From the NCBI GenBank assembly GCA_964561545.1, contig CAZLQF010000039.1, positions 1 through 20,989 on the forward strand: a stretch of 20,989 nt of DNA. Reading direction: 5' to 3'. The notes beneath the pieces are model-generated. The model did not search any database and was not told where the DNA came from. It worked only from the letters and a program-made list of their open reading frames with translations. The position numbers and the translations under genes are program-made. Positions 8,026 to 15,553 of this stretch are shown piece after piece. The first letter of the stretch is position 1, and the number at the start of each line of letters is the position of its first letter. This DNA comes from CAZLQF01 sp964561545 (GTDB lineage: Bacteria; Bacteroidota; Bacteroidia; CAILMK01; CAYYUA01).

Positions 8026-8765
8026 CAACTAACAACTTTTCAGCTTATTTCGGACAGAATGAAGTACTGAAAAACGTAAACCTTGAAATTCCTGAGAAGA
8101 CCGTAGTGTCGATCATGGGGCCATCAGGCTGTGGCAAAACCACCTACATACGCTGTATCAATCGCATGCATGAGTTAAATCCTGATGCAACTGTTGACGG
8201 CAAGATTTACTTATACAACCAGGATGTGTACCAACTCAATCCTATTTTGTTGAGGAAGAAGATCGGGATGGTTTTTCAAAGGCCCAATCCATTCCCTACT
8301 ATGAATATTTATGACAACGTCATTTCCGGTTATAAGTTGAATGGTTTAAAGATGTCTAAATCTGAGAAAGATGATATTGTAGAGGAATCCCTCAAGCGTG
8401 CTGCTTTATGGAATGAGGTAAAAGATCTGCTTCAAAATAGGCCTACCACCCTTTCGGGAGGTCAGCAGCAGCGGTTATGTTTAGCCCGGGCGGTAGCTAT
8501 GAAGCCCAACATCCTGTTATTGGATGAGCCCACTTCCGACCTTGATCCCATTTCAACTTCAGAAATTGAAGACCTTATAACTGAATTGAAAGCAAAATAT
8601 ACCATCCTAATGGTGACCCATAACATGCACCAAGCTTCTCGGATCAGTGATAGGACAGCTTTCTTTTATATGGGTGAACTGGTTGAATCAGGCGAAACCA
8701 AAGAAATCTTTACCAACCCGCAAGAGAAAAGAACCCAAAATTATATAACTGGGCGATTCGGGTAA
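8007..8765 (+). CDS. pstB: Phosphate ABC transporter ATPase PstB
   Basis: Cytoplasmic ATPase that powers phosphate import, 252 residues and close to the usual family length. Visible motifs are Walker A GPSGCGKTT (38-46), a Q-loop at QRPNPFP (Q91), the ABC signature LSGGQQQR (149-156), Walker B ILLLDEP with D173 and E174, and the switch histidine H195. The D-loop region reads TSDLDP, where most PstB proteins have TSALDP; this should not harm ATP hydrolysis. The gene overlaps pstA by 19 bases. Confidence 0.97.
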   Translation: MGNTVLTTNNFSAYFGQNEVLKNVNLEIPEKTVVSIMGPSGCGKTTYIRCINRMHELNPDATVDGKIYLYNQDVYQLNPILLRKKIGMVFQRPNPFPTMNIYDNVISGYKLNGLKMSKSEKDDIVEESLKRAALWNEVKDLLQNRPTTLSGGQQQRLCLARAVAMKPNILLLDEPTSDLDPISTSEIEDLITELKAKYTILMVTHNMHQASRISDRTAFFYMGELVESGETKEIFTNPQEKRTQNYITGRFG

Positions 8766-8861
8766 TCACAATAAATTTTTAATTTTATAAGTTTATACAA
8801 GCCATGGCTTCAAAAGCCAACTAAGCTTTTGCTGGTCACAAAAAGAAAATAAAGATTCAGT

Positions 8862-9536
8862 ATGTCCCAATTATCAGAAGAGCTCCATTACCTTAAAGAG
8901 GATTTATTAAACTTAATCCGGTTGGTCAAAACTCAATTTACCAAATCAAGAGAAGCTATGCTGAACCTTGATAAAAACCTGGCAAAAGAGGTGATTGCAA
9001 ATGAAAAGCGAGTAAATGCGGAGGAGATTAAAATTGACCGGGATTGTGAAAAAATTCTGGCATTGTACAAACCGGTTGCCATTGATCTCAGGTTTGTATT
9101 GGCAACCCTCAAAATGAATGGAGATTTGGAAAGGATTGGGGATAATGCAGAAAGCATTGCCAACTTTATATTAGATGCAGAAGAGCCTTTCAAAGAAGAG
9201 GCGATCAAGAATTATCAGTTACTGGAAATGTACGATACGTCCATGTCTATGTTTGACGATAGCATTAATGCATTTGTCAATGAGGACACAAGCCTTGCCA
9301 GAAAAGTTTTTCAAAAAGACGATTATCTTGATGAAAGCAACCACCATGCTACCATGCTTACCATGCAATACATGAAAAACAGCCCTGATGAGGAATTTAA
9401 GTATTTAACCCTCTTATCTATAGCACGGAAATTAGAAAGAGTTGGAGATCAAACCACCAATCTGGCGGAGGAAATCATATTTTACATTGAAGCCAAAGTA
9501 CTCAAACATCAAAAGAATAAAGATATAAACGCCTAA
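8862..9536 (+). CDS. phoU: Phosphate transport regulator PhoU
   Basis: A soluble helical protein of 224 residues built from two three-helix repeats. It normally associates with PstSCAB and the sensor kinase to turn off the phosphate-starvation response when phosphate is plentiful. Each repeat carries the metal-binding motif: GDLERIGDNAESIA at 87-100 and ARKLERVGDQTTNLAEE at 188-204. It follows pstB after 96 bases, the longest gap inside the operon. That gap contains only short palindromes such as AAGCCATGGCTT (8799-8810) and no clear promoter. No PhoB/PhoR genes lie in the window. Confidence 0.95.
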   Translation: MSQLSEELHYLKEDLLNLIRLVKTQFTKSREAMLNLDKNLAKEVIANEKRVNAEEIKIDRDCEKILALYKPVAIDLRFVLATLKMNGDLERIGDNAESIANFILDAEEPFKEEAIKNYQLLEMYDTSMSMFDDSINAFVNEDTSLARKVFQKDDYLDESNHHATMLTMQYMKNSPDEEFKYLTLLSIARKLERVGDQTTNLAEEIIFYIEAKVLKHQKNKDINA

Positions 9537-9538
9537 AT

Positions 9539-10429
9539 TTGAATAGTTCAAAAAATCAAGGCAAGGCCGTATTCCAACTTTTAAGAGTCCATCAGTGGAT
9601 CAAAAACGGCTTCTTATTTCTACCGCTTTTCTTTGACCAACAAATAACCAATCTTGAATGCCTGGGTTACACCTTTATAGGGTTTCTGGCCTATTCTTTT
9701 ACAGCCTCGGCACTTTATGTCCTTAATGATTACCAGGATCGCGAAACCGATCGCGATCACCCAGTTAAAAAGTATAGGCCCATAGCTTCAGGTGTGGTTT
9801 CACCAGCATTTGCATTTTCCTTTTTTTTGGCTTTGTTGGTTTTTGCTGTTTTACTAAGCCTGGTTTTACCGATTTATTTTTTACTGATCCTTGCCGGCTA
9901 TTTTATTTTAAACTTACTATATAGTTACAAGCTTAAGCATATTCCGATTCTCGACATTACCCTTGTTGCCATTGGTTATGTATTGCGCATTTTTGCCGGT
10001 GCAGTCATTTGTAGCATAACGCCCTCTGTTTGGATTATCGTAATGACGTTTTTATTGGCTTTGTTCATTGCAATGGCTAAAAGAAGAGACGATGTTTTAT
10101 TGTTCATGGAAAGTGGCACCAAAAGCAGGAAAGTAATAGATGGGTACAACCTGGCGTTTTTGAACAATGCAATGAGCATCATGGCATCAGTAGTTATAGT
10201 GGCATATCTTATGTACACCCTCTCTCCTGAGGTTGAAGCCCGTTTGAATACAGACAAACTTTATTTGAGTTTATTGTTTGTAATTCTGGGTATCATGCGG
10301 TATTTGCAGAAAGCTTTGGTGGAGGATGATACAGGAACGCCAACAGAAATTTTGTACCGGGATCCTTTTATGCAATCTACCCTATTGGGCTGGTTCATTT
10401 CTATTGGGGTTATCCTTTATATGATTTGA
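9539..10429 (+). CDS. UbiA-family prenyltransferase, decaprenyl-phosphate phosphoribosyltransferase-like
   Basis: A polytopic membrane enzyme of 296 residues. It opens with LLRVHQWIKNGFLFLPL and carries the Asp-rich prenyl-phosphate site N63-D-Y-Q-D67-R-E-T-D71, followed by HPVKKYRPIASG (to residue 85). These features match the branch of UbiA that includes decaprenyl-phosphate 5-phosphoribosyltransferase (Rv3806c-like), which moves phosphoribose from PRPP to a polyprenyl phosphate. The true product in this organism is not known. The start is a TTG two bases after the phoU stop; no ATG precedes the conserved region. The tight spacing implies co-transcription with the phosphate operon. Other UbiA branches remain possible. 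Confidence 0.82.
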   Translation: MNSSKNQGKAVFQLLRVHQWIKNGFLFLPLFFDQQITNLECLGYTFIGFLAYSFTASALYVLNDYQDRETDRDHPVKKYRPIASGVVSPAFAFSFFLALLVFAVLLSLVLPIYFLLILAGYFILNLLYSYKLKHIPILDITLVAIGYVLRIFAGAVICSITPSVWIIVMTFLLALFIAMAKRRDDVLLFMESGTKSRKVIDGYNLAFLNNAMSIMASVVIVAYLMYTLSPEVEARLNTDKLYLSLLFVILGIMRYLQKALVEDDTGTPTEILYRDPFMQSTLLGWFISIGVILYMI

Positions 10430-10455
10430 ACCATATTTTTCTTGAGGTAGCTTAA

Positions 10456-10463
10456 TAATTTTG
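10456..10463 (+). promoter_or_regulatory. TAnnTTTG promoter element adjoining the cysH start codon
   Basis: TAATTTTG matches the Bacteroidota -7 consensus and ends five bases before the ATG at 10469. Transcription would start at or within a few bases of the ATG, giving a leaderless or nearly leaderless mRNA. A TTG at 10442-10444 lies 11 bases upstream, closer than usual. Confidence 0.5.
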
Positions 10464-10468
10464 CACCT

Positions 10469-11152
10469 ATGAATTACAAGGAGGAATTAGATTTTATTTG
10501 TCAAAAAATTGAAAGCTACCAAGCCAGCGGTTTAAAGGTGTTTGCAAGCTCTTCGTTTCAGAGCCACAGCATTCCCATGCTTCACATTTTGTCAAGTATT
10601 GATGCTTCGATACCCGTTTATTTTTTAAACACCGGGTATCACTTTCCAGAAACGATCCAATTCAAAGACGAAGTTACCAAGTTGCTTGGCATTAAGGTGA
10701 TTGACCTTAAATCCAACATTCCCAAAAGCCAACAAAAAGATCATCAAGGAAGGCTGCTTTTTACCTCAGACCCGGACTATTGTTGTTATTTGAACAAAAC
10801 GCAACCAATGGAGCCCATCTTGGCTGAAAAAGATGTTTGGATCACCGGGGTTAGGAAAGATCAAAGCGCTAATCGCAGCAACATTGATTACGAAGCCAAT
10901 GCTACCCAAGGTACCATTCGTTTTCACCCGATGTTGAATTTTGATAAAAAAATGATCAATCAGTACATGAAAGATCATCAATTGCCACGCCATCCGCTTG
11001 AGCAAAAAGGATATGCCTCAATTGGTTGCGAACCTTGTACCCAAAAGGTAGACCCTGCATTGCTCGAAGATGAGCGCTATGCCCGTTGGATGGGATTGAA
11101 CAAAACTGAATGTGGGCTACATACGGAGCTGATTGATAAAAATGAGGAATGA
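10469..11152 (+). CDS. cysH: CysH-type APS/PAPS reductase
   Basis: Probable assimilatory sulfate reduction enzyme of 227 residues that reduces activated sulfate to sulfite. Cysteine pairs C105-C106 and C187/C190 match the four ligands of the [4Fe-4S] cluster in APS-type reductases, and E214-C215-G-L-H is the C-terminal catalytic cysteine motif. TGVRKDQSANR (126-136) is the conserved substrate-site arginine region. The nucleotide-binding loop reads ASSSFQSHS (26-34), unlike the usual SSLGAEDQ form. No cysD, cysN or sulfite reductase genes are nearby, and a separate promoter precedes it, so it stands apart from the phosphate operon. The Cys pairs favour APS over PAPS as substrate; this is inference. 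Confidence 0.85.
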   Translation: MNYKEELDFICQKIESYQASGLKVFASSSFQSHSIPMLHILSSIDASIPVYFLNTGYHFPETIQFKDEVTKLLGIKVIDLKSNIPKSQQKDHQGRLLFTSDPDYCCYLNKTQPMEPILAEKDVWITGVRKDQSANRSNIDYEANATQGTIRFHPMLNFDKKMINQYMKDHQLPRHPLEQKGYASIGCEPCTQKVDPALLEDERYARWMGLNKTECGLHTELIDKNEE

Positions 11153-11290
11153 GCTGCAAGCTTAAAATTAGAAGTTTGAGCTTCGAGGTTGTTAATAAGG
11201 TTCTGTCAAATAATGCCTTGTCAATTCTGAACTTAATAAATCTTAAAGCTTGTCGCTTAAGTCTATTGTTTACTTAACCAATAACATTCC

Positions 11291-12217
11291 ATGAACGTAC
11301 TAATAACCGGAGGAGCGGGATACATAGGAACTGAGTTGGTCAACCAACTGGCCCACGAAGAAAAAGTTGATAAGCTTTTTATCTACGACAACCTAAGCCG
11401 GAAAAATTTCAACCTCTTTTTTCATACCAATCTTCCAAATGATAAAATTTCCTTTATTGAAGGCGATTTATTGGATTCAAGAAAGCTTAAAAACGTATTG
11501 AAAGATGTGGATACCGTTATCCATTTGGCAGCCAAAGTGACCACGCCATTTGCCAGCCAGGATCCGCATTTTTTTGAGCAGGTTAATCATTGGGGTACGG
11601 CCGAATTGGTATATGCCATTGAGGAAAGCAATGTGCAGCATTTAATTTATGTAAGTAGTACTTCCGTTTATGGTGCCATGGATGAAATGGTTGAAGAAGA
11701 CCGGATTCCCCAGCCCAAAACTTACTATGGTATTTCAAAAATGCGGGGTGAGGAACATGTTAACCGGTTAAAAGATAAGCTAAAAACACACATTATACGG
11801 CTTGGTAATGTATATGGTTTTAGCCCAAGTATGCGTTTTGATGCCGTAATTAACCGTTTCATTTTGGAAGCCAATTTTAAAAACCGCATATCAATTGACG
11901 GCAACGGCAAACAACACCGGGCATTCATTCATGTCAATAAAGTGGTCAACGGCTTATCACAAGTGTTGGAAAACCCTATTCCCTCAGGCACCTATCACTT
12001 AGTGGATAAAAACCTCTCCGTATTGGACATCGCTTTTACTTTGGAAGCACTTTACCCCTCCCTTGAAAAGCTGTTCATAAATCAGCATTTGACCTTGAAA
12101 GAACTCAAGGTTAACCCCAACAGCAGACTCCTGGACTACCTTACGATCCCCAAAAGTGATTTTCAGGCAGAATTAGAGGATTTTAAGCACCACTTTTCAT
12201 TTCATCCTTTTGCTTAA
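11291..12217 (+). CDS. NAD-dependent epimerase/dehydratase (extended SDR)
   Basis: A 308-residue short-chain dehydrogenase of the extended class, which usually act on nucleotide sugars. The nucleotide-binding motif GGAGYIG is at 7-13, the active-site serine/threonine lies in YVSSTSVYG (120-128), and the catalytic pair is Y146 and K150 in YYGISK. A conserved RLGNVYG segment follows. The C-terminal part that decides substrate is not diagnostic, so no sugar can be named. About 138 bases separate it from cysH, with no exact TAnnTTTG match, and no neighbouring sugar genes help. Confidence 0.88.
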   Translation: MNVLITGGAGYIGTELVNQLAHEEKVDKLFIYDNLSRKNFNLFFHTNLPNDKISFIEGDLLDSRKLKNVLKDVDTVIHLAAKVTTPFASQDPHFFEQVNHWGTAELVYAIEESNVQHLIYVSSTSVYGAMDEMVEEDRIPQPKTYYGISKMRGEEHVNRLKDKLKTHIIRLGNVYGFSPSMRFDAVINRFILEANFKNRISIDGNGKQHRAFIHVNKVVNGLSQVLENPIPSGTYHLVDKNLSVLDIAFTLEALYPSLEKLFINQHLTLKELKVNPNSRLLDYLTIPKSDFQAELEDFKHHFSFHPFA

Positions 12218-12308
12218 TGATGGGCCTTTTTAGCTTTAATAAAACCATCATCCACCCATTATTTAGCCTGCCTGAATCTTAATAATGGAAAGGCCCAAGT
12301 AACATCCA

Positions 12309-12324
12309 TAAAATGGCCATTTTA
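12309..12324. repeat. 16-bp perfect palindrome upstream of the sigma factor gene
   Basis: TAAAATGGCCATTTTA is fully self-complementary and lies about 105 bases before the sigma factor ATG. It is long enough to be an operator for a dimeric regulator. A near-match TAACTTTA promoter element lies downstream at 12381-12388. Function is inferred only from symmetry and position. Confidence 0.35.
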
Positions 12325-12428
12325 AACCAAGCAGAAGCGGGGCAACTTACAATTCATTACCTAAAATGCAACGAATTTGTTAACTTTAACGTCTTATAAA
12401 TGAAAGAACCTCGAGGTGCATCAATAAA

Positions 12429-12980
12429 ATGACGGATTGCCGAGAACTGGTACAAAAATGCATCAAAGGTCACCGCAAGTTCCAAAAGGAGCTGTATGAC
12501 CGCTATGCCAGTAAAATGCTGGGAATCTGCATGCGCTACGCTAAAGATAAATCCGAAGCTGAAGACTACTTGCAAGAAGGATTTATCAAAGTTTTTAAAA
12601 ACCTTGAGTATTTAAAAAATCCAGATCATCTTGAGGGATGGATGCGTACCATCATGATCAATACTGCCCTGGAACGTATCAGAAAGGAAAAACATCACGA
12701 TAACAATGTTGAATTAGGAGATAACACTGATTTTGAAGTAAGTGATGATGCTATCGAACACTTGAATCGAGAGGCATTGTTAAAAATTATTCAATCGCTT
12801 CCTTCCGGGTTCAGGGCCGTATTTAACATGTATGCAATTGAAGGGTATTCCCATAAGGAAATTGGATCAATGTTGGGCATTACGGAAGGTACTTCAAAAT
12901 CTCAGTTTGCCAGGGCTAGGAAGCTTTTACAAGAAAAGGTTAATCAATTGGATCAAGCAGCAATAAAACATTTAGCATGA
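12429..12980 (+). CDS. ECF-type RNA polymerase sigma factor
   Basis: A 183-residue sigma-70 family protein of the extracytoplasmic-function class. Region 2 covers about residues 10-87, with LYDRYASKMLGICMRYAKD, a conserved EDYLQEGFIKVFKNL helix and EGWMRTIMINTALERIRK for -10 binding. Region 4 covers about 112-170, with LPSGFRAVFNMYAIEGYSHKE and the helix-turn-helix IGSMLGITEGTSKSQFARAR for -35 binding. Regions 1 and 3 are absent, as usual for this class. The stop codon overlaps the next start as ATGA, so the sigma factor is translationally coupled to the beta-barrel protein that follows. No FecR-type anti-sigma gene is adjacent. The promoters it controls are unknown. Confidence 0.93.
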   Translation: MTDCRELVQKCIKGHRKFQKELYDRYASKMLGICMRYAKDKSEAEDYLQEGFIKVFKNLEYLKNPDHLEGWMRTIMINTALERIRKEKHHDNNVELGDNTDFEVSDDAIEHLNREALLKIIQSLPSGFRAVFNMYAIEGYSHKEIGSMLGITEGTSKSQFARARKLLQEKVNQLDQAAIKHLA

Positions 12981-14338
12981 ATTGGAGAGAATTGAGCAAT
13001 TTTATCAGAAGGCAGTTTGAGGGTTATGAAGCAACCCCATCTTCCAATGTATGGAGCGGCATTGAGGAATCACTGGACCAAGGTGGGCGATCATTCGGCC
13101 GCTGGTTGTTGTTAATACCTGCTTTTTTAGGTATTGCAGGCGGTACTTATTTTATGGGTACCTCATTGAATACCGATAAAACCGACCAGCAAGTAAATCA
13201 AATCGATCCCAAAAAAGAAGAAAACCAAACAGCAGAAAACAATAAAACTCCATCAAATAAGGCAAGCCCTGCTTCAATCACTATTAAAGATCAGAAAGAC
13301 AACAGTTCAATAGCTCAGAACCCAGGGCAAGTAGCATCCAATGAACAGCGGCCTGATGAAGACCTGGGAAATAACAATGAAGCGGAAATTAATCAAAAAT
13401 CTAAATCATCTACCAGTAATAAGACAGCTAAAGAAGCGGTCCATCAAGACGAAAACTCAATCAATCAGGCATCATCAAAGCATCAAAAACAACCGGAAAA
13501 GCAAAAGAAATCAGCATTAAAACCCATAGCTACCATCGATGTTCAAATAGAGGACGCTAAGCTTAATCCGGTTTTAAAAACTGAGTCAAATCCAAATTCA
13601 CCGTCCTTGGATAAATATGAACATTCTATCAATTCATCTAAATGGACCATTGGCATTAATGCAGCTCCTGAGTATTGGATGAACAAAACCGATTATGCTG
13701 CCAATGAAGCATTGAAGGCCACCATAGAAGATGCTGAAAAAGATGGAAAAGGGTATAGCATAGAGTTAAACGCACTGTATGAAGTGATGCCAAGGCTTGA
13801 ATTGCAAAGTGGCCTATGGTTTTCTTATTATTCCCATTCATTTAAGCACCAAGTAAAAGGGCAGATAGAACAACCCAAAAATAATACTGCTGCCGAACCG
13901 CTCAGTACCAATTCCGTAAATATTCCACCAGAAGATGGTCCTGAAATTGTTGAACAAAGGCTTGACCATTCTAATAAGTTCTACTATGTTGGTATTCCGA
14001 TTTTAATGCACTACAAAGTGCTCGACCAGCGATTCTCTTTGAAAGCTGGTGCAGGGGTTGACTTGAACTATTTGACCCAAGTAAATGCCAAATTCATTGG
14101 TCGTTCTTCGGGACAGGTTTACGATCTGGATAAAGAACCTGAAGACATAATTCGTACCTATAATGTCAATTATAATTTAAGGCTAACAGCAGCCTACAAA
14201 ATAAATCACCAATGGAGCCTTACGGCTACTCCCTTGGCAAAAATGAATGCTTTATCGCTTTATAAAGATGATTTTCCTACTTCTAAAAAGCCTATTAAGA
14301 TGGGACTTGGTTTAGGGGTTGAATATACCCTCTATTGA
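12977..14338 (+). CDS. Membrane-anchored protein with C-terminal outer-membrane beta-barrel; possible sigma factor partner
   Basis: A 453-residue protein with an unusual layout. Residues 1-38 form a short cytoplasmic part (FEGYEATPSSNVWSGIEESL) resembling the N-terminus of Bacteroidota proteins encoded after ECF sigma factors. One membrane helix follows (about 42-60). Residues 65-215 are a Gln/Asn/Lys/Ser-rich linker, probably disordered and periplasmic. From about 221 the sequence changes to alternating strands with aromatic girdles, resembling a PorT/OMP_b-brl_2-type barrel, ending in VEYTLY. It overlaps the sigma gene by four bases. A protein joining the inner membrane to an outer-membrane barrel could relay envelope state to the sigma factor. 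This role is inferred, and no enzymatic motif is present. Confidence 0.7.
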   Translation: MNWRELSNFIRRQFEGYEATPSSNVWSGIEESLDQGGRSFGRWLLLIPAFLGIAGGTYFMGTSLNTDKTDQQVNQIDPKKEENQTAENNKTPSNKASPASITIKDQKDNSSIAQNPGQVASNEQRPDEDLGNNNEAEINQKSKSSTSNKTAKEAVHQDENSINQASSKHQKQPEKQKKSALKPIATIDVQIEDAKLNPVLKTESNPNSPSLDKYEHSINSSKWTIGINAAPEYWMNKTDYAANEALKATIEDAEKDGKGYSIELNALYEVMPRLELQSGLWFSYYSHSFKHQVKGQIEQPKNNTAAEPLSTNSVNIPPEDGPEIVEQRLDHSNKFYYVGIPILMHYKVLDQRFSLKAGAGVDLNYLTQVNAKFIGRSSGQVYDLDKEPEDIIRTYNVNYNLRLTAAYKINHQWSLTATPLAKMNALSLYKDDFPTSKKPIKMGLGLGVEYTLY

Positions 14339-14513
14339 ATTTCATATCCCAGATAGCCAATTGCTTTACCTTTTAGGCAAAATAGAAATTAAGGTTGATC
14401 AAACAAGCATTAAGCTTAATAAAATTTGAGTTGATTTATTTTTATAGGACTAAATGTACAACCTTATTACAGAAAACCTCATCTTATTGGTAAGAAAACA
14501 AAAAAATTGACTT

Positions 14514-15479
14514 ATGACACGGCTTGTAAGTAACCTAATGGTCATGTTCCTTCTACTACCTTTAAGTAGTTGCGAAGAGAAAACACCCATAACGCCAAAT
14601 CCTCAACCTAAAACAAGTAGCAAATCCAACGAAAACACTCATTCCCCCATTTGCGAAAAGGTGACTTACCATCCTGTTGATAAGCAGATCACCGGTAATA
14701 TTGATCAAGCGCAAAACCTTGTCATCACCGATCAACAAGCTTATAATGATTTATCGGAAAGGCTTTACGGTGATGCGGGGCATGTACCTGAAATAGATTT
14801 TTCCCAATCGGCCTTATTGGCTGCATTTCAAGGAAAAAAACCAACATATGGTTATGAGATTACCATCGATCATGTATGTAAAACTGATCAAACCGTTAAG
14901 GCCCAAATAATTAAAACAAAACCCAAAGATGGTTGTCAGCTAACAATGGCTTCCACGCACCCCTATCATTTAGTAAAGCTAAACAGAAACAACCTTCCAA
15001 AAGGCTTCAACACTAATCAAGTCGTATTTGATGAAAAGCACGTTGCCAAAGCCTGCGACCACAATCTTCAAAATTGCAACAATCCACTTGCATTTAAAAC
15101 CATTAAAGAAGGCGGATATGCCGATGGCATTAAAGAGGCAAAAAACCTTGTGATCAAGGATCCAGCAAAATGGGAAGAAGTATGGAAGCAAATTCATGAA
15201 AATGATCCCAATGATGTGAACTTACCAGCTATTGATTTTCAAAATAAAATGATCATCGCTGTATTTAATGGTAAACACAGCACAGGTGGTTTTGATATCA
15301 GTATCGACCAGGTTTGCAAAACCAATAATGCGACCCAGGTGGATGTTATTAAAAAAAGCCCGGGAAGGGGTTGTAACGTTACCATGGCCATCACATCGCC
15401 CTACCAAATTGTAAAAGTGGATAGACAAGCAGGAGATGTAGATTTTTCAATTATCAACAAAACCCGATCTTGCGATTAG
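14514..15479 (+). CDS. Lipoprotein with two tandem PrcB-like domains
   Basis: A 321-residue lipoprotein with lipobox LSSC (C20) followed by a Pro/Ser-rich tether. Two homologous domains follow, at about 47-181 and 188-320. Their cores, IDFSQSALLAAFQGKKPTYG (94-113) and IDFQNKMIIAVFNGKHSTGG (230-249), lie 136 residues apart. The pattern of a vDF motif, hydrophobic strand, F-x-G-K, Gly-Gly/Gly-Tyr turn and late PY-x-(I/L)VK segment fits the PrcB C-terminal family, named after a protease-complex subunit. Each domain has four cysteines in matching positions (47/122/141/181 and 188/258/277/320), suggesting two disulfides per domain and an extracytoplasmic location. It follows the sigma/barrel genes after 175 bases and may be a separate transcript. 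Its function is unknown. Confidence 0.8.
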   Translation: MTRLVSNLMVMFLLLPLSSCEEKTPITPNPQPKTSSKSNENTHSPICEKVTYHPVDKQITGNIDQAQNLVITDQQAYNDLSERLYGDAGHVPEIDFSQSALLAAFQGKKPTYGYEITIDHVCKTDQTVKAQIIKTKPKDGCQLTMASTHPYHLVKLNRNNLPKGFNTNQVVFDEKHVAKACDHNLQNCNNPLAFKTIKEGGYADGIKEAKNLVIKDPAKWEEVWKQIHENDPNDVNLPAIDFQNKMIIAVFNGKHSTGGFDISIDQVCKTNNATQVDVIKKSPGRGCNVTMAITSPYQIVKVDRQAGDVDFSIINKTRSCD

Positions 15480-15553
15480 GCTCAAAATTCGACCTACCGT
15501 AATTCCAAAAACAACCAAAGGTCAACTTAAGTACCTGGATAACTCAGGTTTGA

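Noticed and set aside
8799..8810. Palindrome AAGCCATGGCTT between pstB and phoU
   Set aside because: Short, with no promoter or T-run beside it; no function can be assigned.
12218..12296. Inverted repeats TGATGG/CCATCA and GGGCCTTT/AAAGGCCC behind the epimerase gene
   Set aside because: Loops are long (21 and 59 bases) and no T-run follows, so neither looks like a terminator.
14409..14420. Palindrome ATTAAGCTTAAT before the PrcB-like lipoprotein gene
   Set aside because: Short and AT-rich, which is expected by chance in this sequence.
15533..15549. Small hairpin ACCTG/CAGGT between the convergent lipoprotein and oppC-like genes
   Set aside because: Only five base pairs and a weak T-run; it cannot be called a terminator with confidence.
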